Below, piece after piece: positions 52,329 through 59,481 of a stretch of DNA of 64,000 bases (the stretch's first letter is position 1; the number at the start of each line of letters is the position of its first letter). The notes beneath the pieces are model-generated. The model saw only the letters and a program-made list of their open reading frames with translations. It did not search any database and had not been told where the DNA came from. Source of the DNA: Streptomyces liliifuscus (GTDB lineage Bacteria; Actinomycetota; Actinomycetes; Streptomycetales; Streptomycetaceae); assembly GCF_016598615.1 (NCBI RefSeq), contig NZ_CP066831.1:3286001-3350000 (forward strand). Direction: 5' to 3'. The translations under genes were made by a program, and so were the position numbers.

Positions 52329-53267
52329 TCAGGGGAGTCGAGGCGCGACCTCGACCGCCAGCAGGTCCAGGTGGTCGAGGTCGGAGAGGTCGCGCAGGCG
52401 TACGTAGACGCGGGAGGCCCCGAGGTCGGCGTACTGGCCGAGTACGTCGACGATCTTCCCCGGGGGGCCGTGCAGCGGTTCCTCCGGGGGGAGGCGGGAC
52501 GGCTCGTGCAGGAGGGCGAGGCGGGTGTCGATCTCGGCCCCGGTGCGGCCGGAGGCTATGCCGAGGCACACCGAGAAGATCAGTGGAGGCCCGCCGACCG
52601 CTTCCCTTGCGGACCGCGCTCCCGCAAAGAGGCCGGCGCTCTGCTCCGGTGAGGTGAAGGGCAGGTTGAACTCGTCGGCGTACCGGGCGGCCAGCCGCGG
52701 TGTGCGGCGGGGGCCGCGGCCGCCCACGATGATCGGCATCCGCGGTCGCTGTACGGGCTTGGGCAGGGCGGGCGAGTCGGTCAGGCGGTAGTGGCGGCCC
52801 TCGTACGAGAAGCGTTCGCCGGGCGGGGTGGCCCACAGGCCGGTGACGATCCGGAGCTGTTCCTCCATCCGCTCGAAGCGTTCGGCCGGCGGCGGGAACG
52901 GAATGCCGTACGCACTGTGGTCGAGGCCGAACCAACCGGCGCCCAGGCCGAGTTCGACCCTTCCGCCGCTCATCGCGTCGACCTGGGCGGCGATGACCGC
53001 AAGCGGACCGGGGTGCCGGAAGGTGGCCGAGGTCATGAGGGTGCCGAGCCTGATGCGCGAGGTCTCGCGGGCCAGACCGGCGAGGGTGGTCCAGGCGTCG
53101 GTGGGTCCCGGCAGGGCGTCGGTGTAGTGCATCGGGTGGTAGTGGTCGGCGACGAAGAACCCCTCGAAGCCGCACTCCTCCGCGTGCCGGGCGGCTCGCG
53201 CCAGTTCGTCGTAGGTGGCCCCGTGGTACGGCTCGGTGAAGAGGCGCAGTTCCATCTCCCCGCTCAC
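52329..53267 (-). CDS. LLM-class F420/flavin-dependent oxidoreductase
   Basis: 312 residues, luciferase-like monooxygenase fold: ELRLFTEPYHGATYDELARAARHAEECGFEGFFVADHYHPMHYTD, TLAGLARETSRIRLGTLMTSATFRHPGPLAVIAAQVDAMSGGRVELGLGAGWF, and EEQLRIVTGLW. The pattern fits F420-dependent members common in actinomycetes. The start is the GTG at 53267 (overlapping the ATPase stop, GTGA) or the ATG at 53255; neither has an ideal ribosome site. Translational coupling to an SsuB-type ATPase hints at processing of an imported compound, such as a sulfonate; this is inference. Confidence 0.87.
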   Translation of the reverse strand: MSGEMELRLFTEPYHGATYDELARAARHAEECGFEGFFVADHYHPMHYTDALPGPTDAWTTLAGLARETSRIRLGTLMTSATFRHPGPLAVIAAQVDAMSGGRVELGLGAGWFGLDHSAYGIPFPPPAERFERMEEQLRIVTGLWATPPGERFSYEGRHYRLTDSPALPKPVQRPRMPIIVGGRGPRRTPRLAARYADEFNLPFTSPEQSAGLFAGARSAREAVGGPPLIFSVCLGIASGRTGAEIDTRLALLHEPSRLPPEEPLHGPPGKIVDVLGQYADLGASRVYVRLRDLSDLDHLDLLAVEVAPRLP

Positions 53268-54034
53268 ACTCCCGTCATGTGGCTGGCCAGCAGCAGGTCG
53301 TGCAACTCGGCCCGGCAGCGGGCGAGTTCGGCGGCGTGTGCGTCGTGGCCCAGGGAGCGGGGCCGGGGTACGGGGACGTCGAGGACGGTACGGACCTGGC
53401 CGGGGCGCGGACTGAGCACAACGACCCGGTCGGCGAGCAGGACCGCCTCCTCGATGGAGTGGGTGACGAGGACGACCGTGGCGGCGTACTCCATGTGCAC
53501 GCGTTGCAGCACCTCGCACAACTCCTCGCGGGTCAGGGCGTCCAGGGCCGAGAAGGGCTCGTCCATCAGCATCACGCGCGGCCGCTGGATCAGTGAGCGG
53601 CACAGGGCCACGCGTTGCTGCATGCCGCCGGACAGCTCGTGCGGAAGGCGCTTGTGGAAGGGGGTGTCCAGGCCGACGGTGGACAGCAACTGCCCTGCGG
53701 CTTCCCGGTGTTCGGAGCGTGGTCGGCCGTGCACCTGGATGGGCAGCAGGACGTTGTCGAGCACCGAACGCCAGGGGAGCAGGGCCGGGCACTGGAAGAG
53801 GATGGCGACGTCCCGGCGCGGTTCCCGCACCGGCTCGTCCGCGATCCGCACCTCGCCCGAGGAGGCCGGGAGCAGTCCGGCGATCACTCTCAGCAGGGTG
53901 GACTTGCCGCAGCCGGAGCGGCCGAGGACCGCCACGAACTCTCCGTCCCCGACGTCCAGTTCGATGCCGCGCAGGGCCTCCACGGTCCCCCTGCGGCCGT
54001 TGAAGCTCTTCGACACGCCGCGCACTCGGATCAC
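53264..54034 (-). CDS. Nitrate/sulfonate/NMT1-type ABC transporter ATPase
   Basis: 256 residues of the SsuB/TauB family. Walker A GRSGCGKST, Q-loop ILFQCPALLPW (normally FQ-x-x-x-LLPW), signature LSGGMQQR, Walker B VMLMDEPFSALD, H-loop VLVTHSIEEAV. The gene is divergent from the binding protein and permease genes (54192-55995) it should serve, separated by 157 bp. Its stop overlaps the LLM gene start. Confidence 0.92.
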   Translation of the reverse strand: MIRVRGVSKSFNGRRGTVEALRGIELDVGDGEFVAVLGRSGCGKSTLLRVIAGLLPASSGEVRIADEPVREPRRDVAILFQCPALLPWRSVLDNVLLPIQVHGRPRSEHREAAGQLLSTVGLDTPFHKRLPHELSGGMQQRVALCRSLIQRPRVMLMDEPFSALDALTREELCEVLQRVHMEYAATVVLVTHSIEEAVLLADRVVVLSPRPGQVRTVLDVPVPRPRSLGHDAHAAELARCRAELHDLLLASHMTGV

Positions 54035-54191
54035 GGGCCGCCCTCCATCACCGGTTCACCCTGAGCGGTAGCGGTACGGCCGAGGATAGGGCGGCGCAAT
54101 CCGTGATCAACCGCCTCGGTCGATGTTTGTTACATGACAACGAGGTCTTCGCTATCGACAACTTCCCTCTCACCAGCTCCACTTGAGACCC

Positions 54192-55226
54192 ATGAGACGG
54201 ATTACGCGGTTACCCGCCGCGCTCCTGGCCGTCCTGTTGACGGCGGCACTCTCCACGGCCTGCGGCTCCGACGACGACGGCAAGGGCGCGTCCTCCTCCG
54301 GCGGTTCCTCGCCCGACAAGGTCACCTACATCACCGGCTTCGGCACCTTCGGGCGCGAGGCGTACGCCTATGTCGCGCAGGACAAGGGCTACTTCCGCGA
54401 CGCCGGCGTCTCGGTCACCATCCAGCCGGGGCAGGGCAGCGCCATCAGCCTGGCCGCACTGGCCGGCGGACGGGCACAGTTCGCGCCCGTCGACCTCAGC
54501 AGCACGATCATGCAGGTCGGCAGCGGCAAGGTGTCCGGTGTCACGGCGGTCGCGGCCGTCCACCAGACCACGGACGCCGCCGTGATGGCGCTGGCCGACA
54601 GCGGTATCAGCAAGCCGGCGGACCTGGAGGGCAAGAAGATCGCGGACCCGGCCGGGTCGGTGATCGGGGCCCTCTTCCCCGCGTACGCGAAGCTCGCCGG
54701 ATTCGACGCCGACAAGGTCGACTTCGTCAATCTCGAACCCCAGCAGCTGGGGGTCAACCTCGCGACCGGCAAGGTCGACGCGGTCGGCCAGTACCGGGTG
54801 GGCCGCCCGAACATCGAGAACGCCGTCAAGGGCAAGGAGGTCGTGGTCCTGCCGTTCGGCACGTTCCTGACCGAGAGCTACGGCTCGGCCGTCACGACCA
54901 CCACGAAGATCGCCGAGGAGGACCCGGACCTGGTCAGACGCTTCACATCGGCGCTGTTCAAGGGCATGCGCTACGCGATCGACCACCCGGAGGAAGCGGC
55001 CGCGGTCCTGGCGAAGAAGCACCCGACCGTCAACGAGAAGGCCGCCGCCGCGGAGATCGAGCTGGTCGGCGAGGCCGTACAGCCTAAGAAGGACGGGGCG
55101 CCGATCGGCACGATGGACCGGGAGCGGGTGGCCGGGGCGATCAAGGCGCTGGTGGACGCCGGGGCAGTCAAGTCCGGTCTGACACCTGAGCAGTTGGTCT
55201 CCTTCGATCTGGTGCCGAAGTCCTGA
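54192..55226 (+). CDS. ABC transporter substrate-binding lipoprotein (NMT1/SsuA-like)
   Basis: 344 residues from the ATG at 54192. Signal peptide RRITRLPAALLAVLLTAALS with lipobox STAC; the lipidated Cys is followed by Gly/Asp/Ser linkers. The mature protein matches NMT1/THI5-like and sulfonate binders: FGREAYAYVAQDKGYFRDAGVSVTIQPGQGSAISLAALAGGRAQFAPVDLSSTIMQVGSG. The substrate may be a sulfonate, a thiamine precursor or another small organic; no TPP- or FMN-riboswitch was found upstream. It is 1 bp from the permease gene. Confidence 0.9.
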   Translation: MRRITRLPAALLAVLLTAALSTACGSDDDGKGASSSGGSSPDKVTYITGFGTFGREAYAYVAQDKGYFRDAGVSVTIQPGQGSAISLAALAGGRAQFAPVDLSSTIMQVGSGKVSGVTAVAAVHQTTDAAVMALADSGISKPADLEGKKIADPAGSVIGALFPAYAKLAGFDADKVDFVNLEPQQLGVNLATGKVDAVGQYRVGRPNIENAVKGKEVVVLPFGTFLTESYGSAVTTTTKIAEEDPDLVRRFTSALFKGMRYAIDHPEEAAAVLAKKHPTVNEKAAAAEIELVGEAVQPKKDGAPIGTMDRERVAGAIKALVDAGAVKSGLTPEQLVSFDLVPKS

Positions 55227-55227
55227 A

Positions 55228-55995
55228 GTGCTCAGGCGGGTGATGGAGTTCGGCTGGCCCGTGCTCGGGCTGGCCGCCGCGATCGGCGCCTGGGCACTGG
55301 CCGTGGTCGTGTTCGACGTACCGGAGATCGTCCTGCCGTCACCCGCGGACGTACTGGACGCCTTCCTCCGCGTCCCCGGCTATCTGCTGGGCGAGGCGGT
55401 CACCACGTTCGTCGTCATCGTGCTGGGCTTCGCGCTGGCCGTGGCGGCGGGGCTGGTGATCGGGGTGGCGATCGCGGCGTCGCGGATCGTGGAGCTGATG
55501 TTCTCGCCGCTCCTGGTGGCGTTCAACGCGGTGCCCAAAGTGGCGCTGGCCCCGCTGCTGGTGGTGTGGATGGGGTTCGGGCAGCAGCCCAAGGTCGTCA
55601 TGGCGCTGCTCGTCTGCTTCTTCCCCGTCGTGCTGTCGGTCGCGGGCGGGCTCACCTCGACACCGGTCGAACTCGTCGAGCTGGCACGGTCGTTGCGCGC
55701 GTCGCGCACCCAGACGTTCCTCAGGTTCCGCTTCCCGAGCGCGCTGCCGCAGATCTTCGTCGGGCTGAAGGTCGCCATGCCGCTGTCGGCCGTCGGCGCG
55801 GTCATCGGCGAGTTCAGCGCCGGCGACGAAGGGCTCGGCTTCGTCGTCGTGCAGTCCGGGGCGAACTCCGACACCGCGCTGGCGTTCGCCGCGATCGCCC
55901 TGCTCGGCGTGATGAGCGTGGCGCTGTTCTACGCGCTCGTGCTCGCCGAGCGGACGCTGCTGCCGTGGGTGAGGGAGACGACGTCACAGCGGTAG
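55228..55995 (+). CDS. ABC transporter permease (SsuC/TauC type)
   Basis: 255 residues, about six transmembrane helices. The EAA-type loop is LARSLRASRTQTFLRFRFPSALPQIFVGLKVAMPLSAVGAVIGEF, typical for nitrate/sulfonate/NMT1 permeases. GTG start at 55228, one base after the SBP stop. The gene is convergent with the GH12 gene; a weak 6-bp hairpin (56059-56074) lies between. Confidence 0.92.
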   Translation: MLRRVMEFGWPVLGLAAAIGAWALAVVVFDVPEIVLPSPADVLDAFLRVPGYLLGEAVTTFVVIVLGFALAVAAGLVIGVAIAASRIVELMFSPLLVAFNAVPKVALAPLLVVWMGFGQQPKVVMALLVCFFPVVLSVAGGLTSTPVELVELARSLRASRTQTFLRFRFPSALPQIFVGLKVAMPLSAVGAVIGEFSAGDEGLGFVVVQSGANSDTALAFAAIALLGVMSVALFYALVLAERTLLPWVRETTSQR

Positions 55996-56082
55996 GCGCA
56001 GAGATGGGCGCGGCCCGGGCCGGCCCCGTGTGGGGGACGGCGCCGACCCGGGCGTACGGTCACCTGGCGGTGACGGTGTGGC

Positions 56083-56796
56083 TCAACTGCTGGAGAGGGT
56101 CAGGTTGTTGGTCGCGAAGTCCAGACCGCCGGACGACGAGGTGATCTCGAAGCCGAACTGCACGTCGCCGATGGTCTCGTTGCCCATCCAGCCCTTGGTG
56201 TCCTTGATCCACTTGAGGATCGGCAGGACGTTGACGGTCCCGGAGTTCGAGTCCGAGGTGCGCAGGAACGAGAAGACCTCGTTGGCGCCATTGTTGCCCT
56301 TGTAGACGGTCCAGGTGTGGCCGCCGAGGGTCACGTTGCCCTGCGAGGTGCCCAACGGGCCTACGGCTCCGTTGTAGTTGACCCAGAGCATGATCTCGTA
56401 GTCGTAGTCGGTGTCCCAGATGTCGTACGAGGTGTTGTACGCGCCCGAGGACGGGACGGTGACGTTGTAGCTGCTGCTGAGCGAACCGAGCGAGGTGATC
56501 GTCTTGTTGACCACCTTCTTGGAGTTCGGGTACGACTTGATGCCGCCGGTGTTGGGGTGGTTGGCCCAGACACCCCAGTTGGTACCGGAGTTGGCCCAGA
56601 TGCACTGGCTGCCGGCGCCGGAGCCCCAGATGTTGTTGTAGAGCGTGTAGCCGTTCAGGCTGGTGTTGCCCCACTGGTCGCAGGAGTTCCACACGGCCGC
56701 CGAGGCGGGCGCGGAGGCGAGGCCGATGGTGGCGCCGAGAGCGAGCGCGGGAGCCAGGAGTGCCTTGGTGATCCGGGTCAGCGTGCGTGTTGCCAT
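56083..56796 (-). CDS. Secreted GH12 endoglucanase/xyloglucanase
   Basis: 237 residues. Signal peptide with AXA cleavage after ASA (about residue 33). Mature GH12 jelly-roll: AVWNSCDQWGNTSLNGYTLYNNIWGSGAGSQCIWANS. Nucleophile Glu134 in YEIMLWVNY; acid/base Glu217 in VQFGFEITSS. No carbohydrate-binding module. GH12 enzymes act on cellulose, mixed-linkage glucan or xyloglucan; the neighbours argue for xyloglucan. It is the last gene of the minus-strand cluster. Three 11-bp direct repeats lie 42 bp upstream. Confidence 0.94.
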   Translation of the reverse strand: MATRTLTRITKALLAPALALGATIGLASAPASAAVWNSCDQWGNTSLNGYTLYNNIWGSGAGSQCIWANSGTNWGVWANHPNTGGIKSYPNSKKVVNKTITSLGSLSSSYNVTVPSSGAYNTSYDIWDTDYDYEIMLWVNYNGAVGPLGTSQGNVTLGGHTWTVYKGNNGANEVFSFLRTSDSNSGTVNVLPILKWIKDTKGWMGNETIGDVQFGFEITSSSGGLDFATNNLTLSSS

Positions 56797-56837
56797 GGTG
56801 TCCCTTCCATGGGTGGGGGGGTGTGGGGGTTCGAACT

Positions 56838-56870
56838 GCTGTGGATCTGCTGTAGATCTGCTGTGGATCT
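56838..56870. repeat. Three 11-bp direct repeats upstream of GH12 gene
   Basis: GCTGTGGATCT (56838-56848), GCTGTAGATCT (56849-56859) and GCTGTGGATCT (56860-56870), a fully tandem array with one-turn spacing, 42-74 bp upstream of the GH12 start. Their position suits binding sites for an activator, or they may be replication slippage in the remnant upstream. They differ from the LacI operators. Confidence 0.6.
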
Positions 56871-56994
56871 ACTGCGGCCCCAGGGTGAGGACGCAGTCTT
56901 CTCCGGCGCGCAGGTGGGGCGGTCGCGCTCCGGAGGAAGTCCGGATGGCTGAGGTGCCGGTGGTCGTAGGTGTCGGCGAGGCCGGGCCATGCCC

Positions 56995-57379
56995 ACTCGG
57001 CGGGGTGGAAGGGCTGCACCCACTGCAGGGGGCGCCCGTCGGTGAGATCCTCGGCCGCGGTCAGGTCTCCGGCGAGCAACCGGTCCTGGAGCAAGGGGAG
57101 TTGGTCCGCCTGCTCCGGGGGTGTGGCGTGCTCGCCGCCGTTGGGGCGGACCAGGGTGTGGTGCGTGACGATGACACGGTCGTCGTTCGGATCGCCGAAC
57201 ACCATGGCGCCGTGACGGCCGTTGCCGCTGAGGAAGGCGTCCCCCCGGCGGAGGGCGGGGCGCGGCTCCCAGGTGCCGTGCGGCGAAGGCGAGAGTGCGG
57301 GTGCGGGTGCGGACGACAGTGAGAGTGAGGATGTGGGCGATGGTGAGGGCGAGGGCGAGTGGGATGCGTCGGGGCTCAC
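56995..57379 (-). pseudogene. Truncated GH95-like (alpha-L-fucosidase family) fragment
   Basis: A GTG at 57379 overlaps the GH42 stop. After a Ser/Pro-rich leader (about 35 residues) the frame reads TWEPRPALRRGDAFLSGNGRHGAMVFGD, then DDRVIVTHHTLVRPNGGEHATPP and LTDGRPLQWVQPFHPA, the N-terminal domain of GH95-type enzymes of streptomycetes. Homology ends abruptly near 57000; the rest of a ~700-residue enzyme is missing, although the frame stays open to about 56060 across the GH12 gene. Deletion of the 3' part is likely. A full enzyme would remove fucose from xyloglucan. Confidence 0.7.
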
Positions 57380-59481
57380 GGTGAGAGCACCGCCGCTCCG
57401 AGGCGCCCCAACTCCACTGATCCCGTTACCTGTTGGCCGGTGAGCAGGTCCCGATACGTCATCCCCGGCACCTGCACGGTGACCGCCTCGCGCCCGTGGT
57501 TGAGCACGAAGAGCAGGTCTCCCCGGCGGACGGCCTCGACCTGTGGGGGCAGTCCGTCGAGCACCGGCCGCACGCCCGCGCCGGACGCCATGCCCGCCAA
57601 CAGCCCGCGCAGCGCGGCAGGTTCGGGCAGCGTGGAGACGTACCACGCACGGTCCTTGCGCAACACCGCCGGGAAGCCGTCGAGTTCGCCGCCCTTGTAG
57701 CGGACCTCCGCGACCGCGCCCTCCTCGGTCTCGATCTCCTCCGACCACAACGTGCCGCGGAATCCATCGCATTCGGCGGTCTCCTGCGCGTCCAGCGGCC
57801 ACCACTCGTGCAGGGTTCGGATGCCGAAGAGCTTCCGCAGCCGCTCGTCCATGCCGCCGGGCCGTACCCGGTCGTCCTCGTCGGCGACACCGGTGAGGAA
57901 GCCGCTGACGAGGGTGCCGCCGCCTCGTACGTACGCGACGAGGTTGTCGATCGCCAGGTCGGTGAGAAGGTAGAGCTGCGGCACGACGACCAGCCGGTAC
58001 GCGGACAGGTCGTGCTCCGGATGCGCGAAGTCCGTGGTGATGTGGGCCTCCCACAGGGCGCGGTGCCAGGCACGCACGACCTGCGGATGGTCGACCTCGG
58101 AGGAGAGACGGCCCTCCTGCGCACCGGCCCACCAGGCGTTCCATTCGTGGAGGATCGCGACGTCCGCCTCAGAGTGACTGCCCGTCACTTCTCCGCCGAT
58201 ACTGGCAAGTTCCGCGCCGAGCTGCTTGACCTCCTGGTAGGTACGACCCTGCTCCCCCGCGTGGCTGACCATGCCGGAGTGGAACTTCTCCGCGCCCTGG
58301 CGGGACTGCCGCCACTGGAAGTAGCAGACGGCGTCGGCGCCCCGGGCGACGGCCTGGAGGGACCAGAGGCGGTTGAGGCCGCGCGGCTTGGGGTGGTTCA
58401 CGCCCCGCCAGTTCACGGGCCCCGCGGCCTGCTCCATCAGCATCCATGGTCCGCGGGCCTGGGAGCGGGTCATGTCCTGGATGAGCGCGCCGTTCTGGGC
58501 GCCGAAGGGGTCGCGCGGGTCGGGATAGATGTCGACGGAGACGACGTCCTCCTCCGCCGCCCACTTCCAGGCGTCCTGGCCGACCCACATCGGCATGAAG
58601 TTGGTGGTCACCGGGATGTTCGGGCAGTACCGGCGGACGATGTCGCGCTCTGCGACGTAACACTCCAGGAGCATGTCGGAGGTGTAGCGTTTGAAGTCCA
58701 GCACCTGGCCGGGGTTCTTCATGTAGTGGGCGTGCCGCGGCGGCAGGATCTCCTCCCAGTCGCCGTAGCCCTGACTCCAGAAGGCCGTTCCCCAGGCGGA
58801 GTTGAGGGCGTCGAGCGTGCCGTACCTGTCCAGGAGCCAGCGGCGGAAGGTGGCCGCGGCCTCGTCGCCCCAGTCGTACGTGCAGTACTCGTTGTTGATG
58901 TGCCACATCGTGAGGGCCGGGTGGCTGCCGTAGCGGGCGGCCAGGTCCTCGGTGATGGCGGCGGCGTAGCGGCGGTAGGTGGTGCTGGAGTGCGAGAAGT
59001 GCTGGCGGCCGCCCCACCACTCGGTGCGGCCGTCCTCGTCCCGGGGCAGGGTGTCCGGGTGGAGGCGGCCCATCCAGGGCGGGGGCGAGGTGGTTGGCGT
59101 GGCGAGGACAACCCCGATGCCGTTCTCGTGCATCAGGTCCATCAGCCGGTCGAGCCAGCCGAACTCCCGCTCCCCCGGCTGCGGTTCGAGCTTCGCCCAC
59201 GAGAAGACGCCGAGCGTGACGGAGTTGACGCCGGCCGCCTTCATGAGGCGTACGTCCTCCTGCCAGGTCTCCTCGGGCCACTGCTCGGGGTTGTAGTCGC
59301 CACCGAAGAGGATGCGGCCGCGGGTGGCGTCGGCGAGGCCGGGAGGGCCTGGGTTCGGAGCCAGAGCCGGGGTCGAGGTTGGCGCCGAGATCGGGTCCGG
59401 CTTCGGGTTGGGGTTCGGGTTGGGGTTCGGGTTGGGGCTCGGGGTCGGGTCCGGGCTCGCGTTCGCGTTCGGGTGGCTCAT
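57376..59481 (-). CDS. GH42 beta-galactosidase
   Basis: 701 residues. After a 55-residue Pro/Asn-rich leader (PNPNPNPN repeats) comes the GH42 barrel: ILFGGDYNPEQWPEETWQEDVRLMKAAGVNSVTLGVFSWAKLEP. Acid/base Glu198 in WHINNEYC; nucleophile Glu350 in GPWMLMEQAAGPVNW. A trimerisation domain (YRLVVVPQLYLLTDLAIDNLVAYVRGGG) and a C-terminal beta domain follow. No signal peptide. It removes galactose, for example from xyloglucan oligomers. The ATG at 59481 overlaps the GH74 stop (ATGA). Confidence 0.94.
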   Translation of the reverse strand: MSHPNANASPDPTPSPNPNPNPNPNPKPDPISAPTSTPALAPNPGPPGLADATRGRILFGGDYNPEQWPEETWQEDVRLMKAAGVNSVTLGVFSWAKLEPQPGEREFGWLDRLMDLMHENGIGVVLATPTTSPPPWMGRLHPDTLPRDEDGRTEWWGGRQHFSHSSTTYRRYAAAITEDLAARYGSHPALTMWHINNEYCTYDWGDEAAATFRRWLLDRYGTLDALNSAWGTAFWSQGYGDWEEILPPRHAHYMKNPGQVLDFKRYTSDMLLECYVAERDIVRRYCPNIPVTTNFMPMWVGQDAWKWAAEEDVVSVDIYPDPRDPFGAQNGALIQDMTRSQARGPWMLMEQAAGPVNWRGVNHPKPRGLNRLWSLQAVARGADAVCYFQWRQSRQGAEKFHSGMVSHAGEQGRTYQEVKQLGAELASIGGEVTGSHSEADVAILHEWNAWWAGAQEGRLSSEVDHPQVVRAWHRALWEAHITTDFAHPEHDLSAYRLVVVPQLYLLTDLAIDNLVAYVRGGGTLVSGFLTGVADEDDRVRPGGMDERLRKLFGIRTLHEWWPLDAQETAECDGFRGTLWSEEIETEEGAVAEVRYKGGELDGFPAVLRKDRAWYVSTLPEPAALRGLLAGMASGAGVRPVLDGLPPQVEAVRRGDLLFVLNHGREAVTVQVPGMTYRDLLTGQQVTGSVELGRLGAAVLSP
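59402..59437. repeat. 12-bp tandem repeat in the GH42 leader
   Basis: Three perfect copies of TTCGGGTTGGGG (plus strand) encode the PNPN run of the GH42 N-terminus. Degenerate copies flank them. This looks like slippage expansion. GH42 itself starts at about residue 56. Confidence 0.85.

Noticed and set aside
54035..54191. TPP or FMN riboswitch ahead of the NMT1-like binding protein
   Set aside because: The conserved CTGAGA and the second TPP element are absent, and FMN signature segments were not found; a CCCTGAG string alone is not enough.
56060..57376. Continuous long reading frame over the GH95 remnant and the GH12 gene
   Set aside because: After about residue 125 the translation is Arg/Pro-rich shadow of the real GH12 gene in another frame; the intact GH12 has signal peptide and both catalytic Glu.
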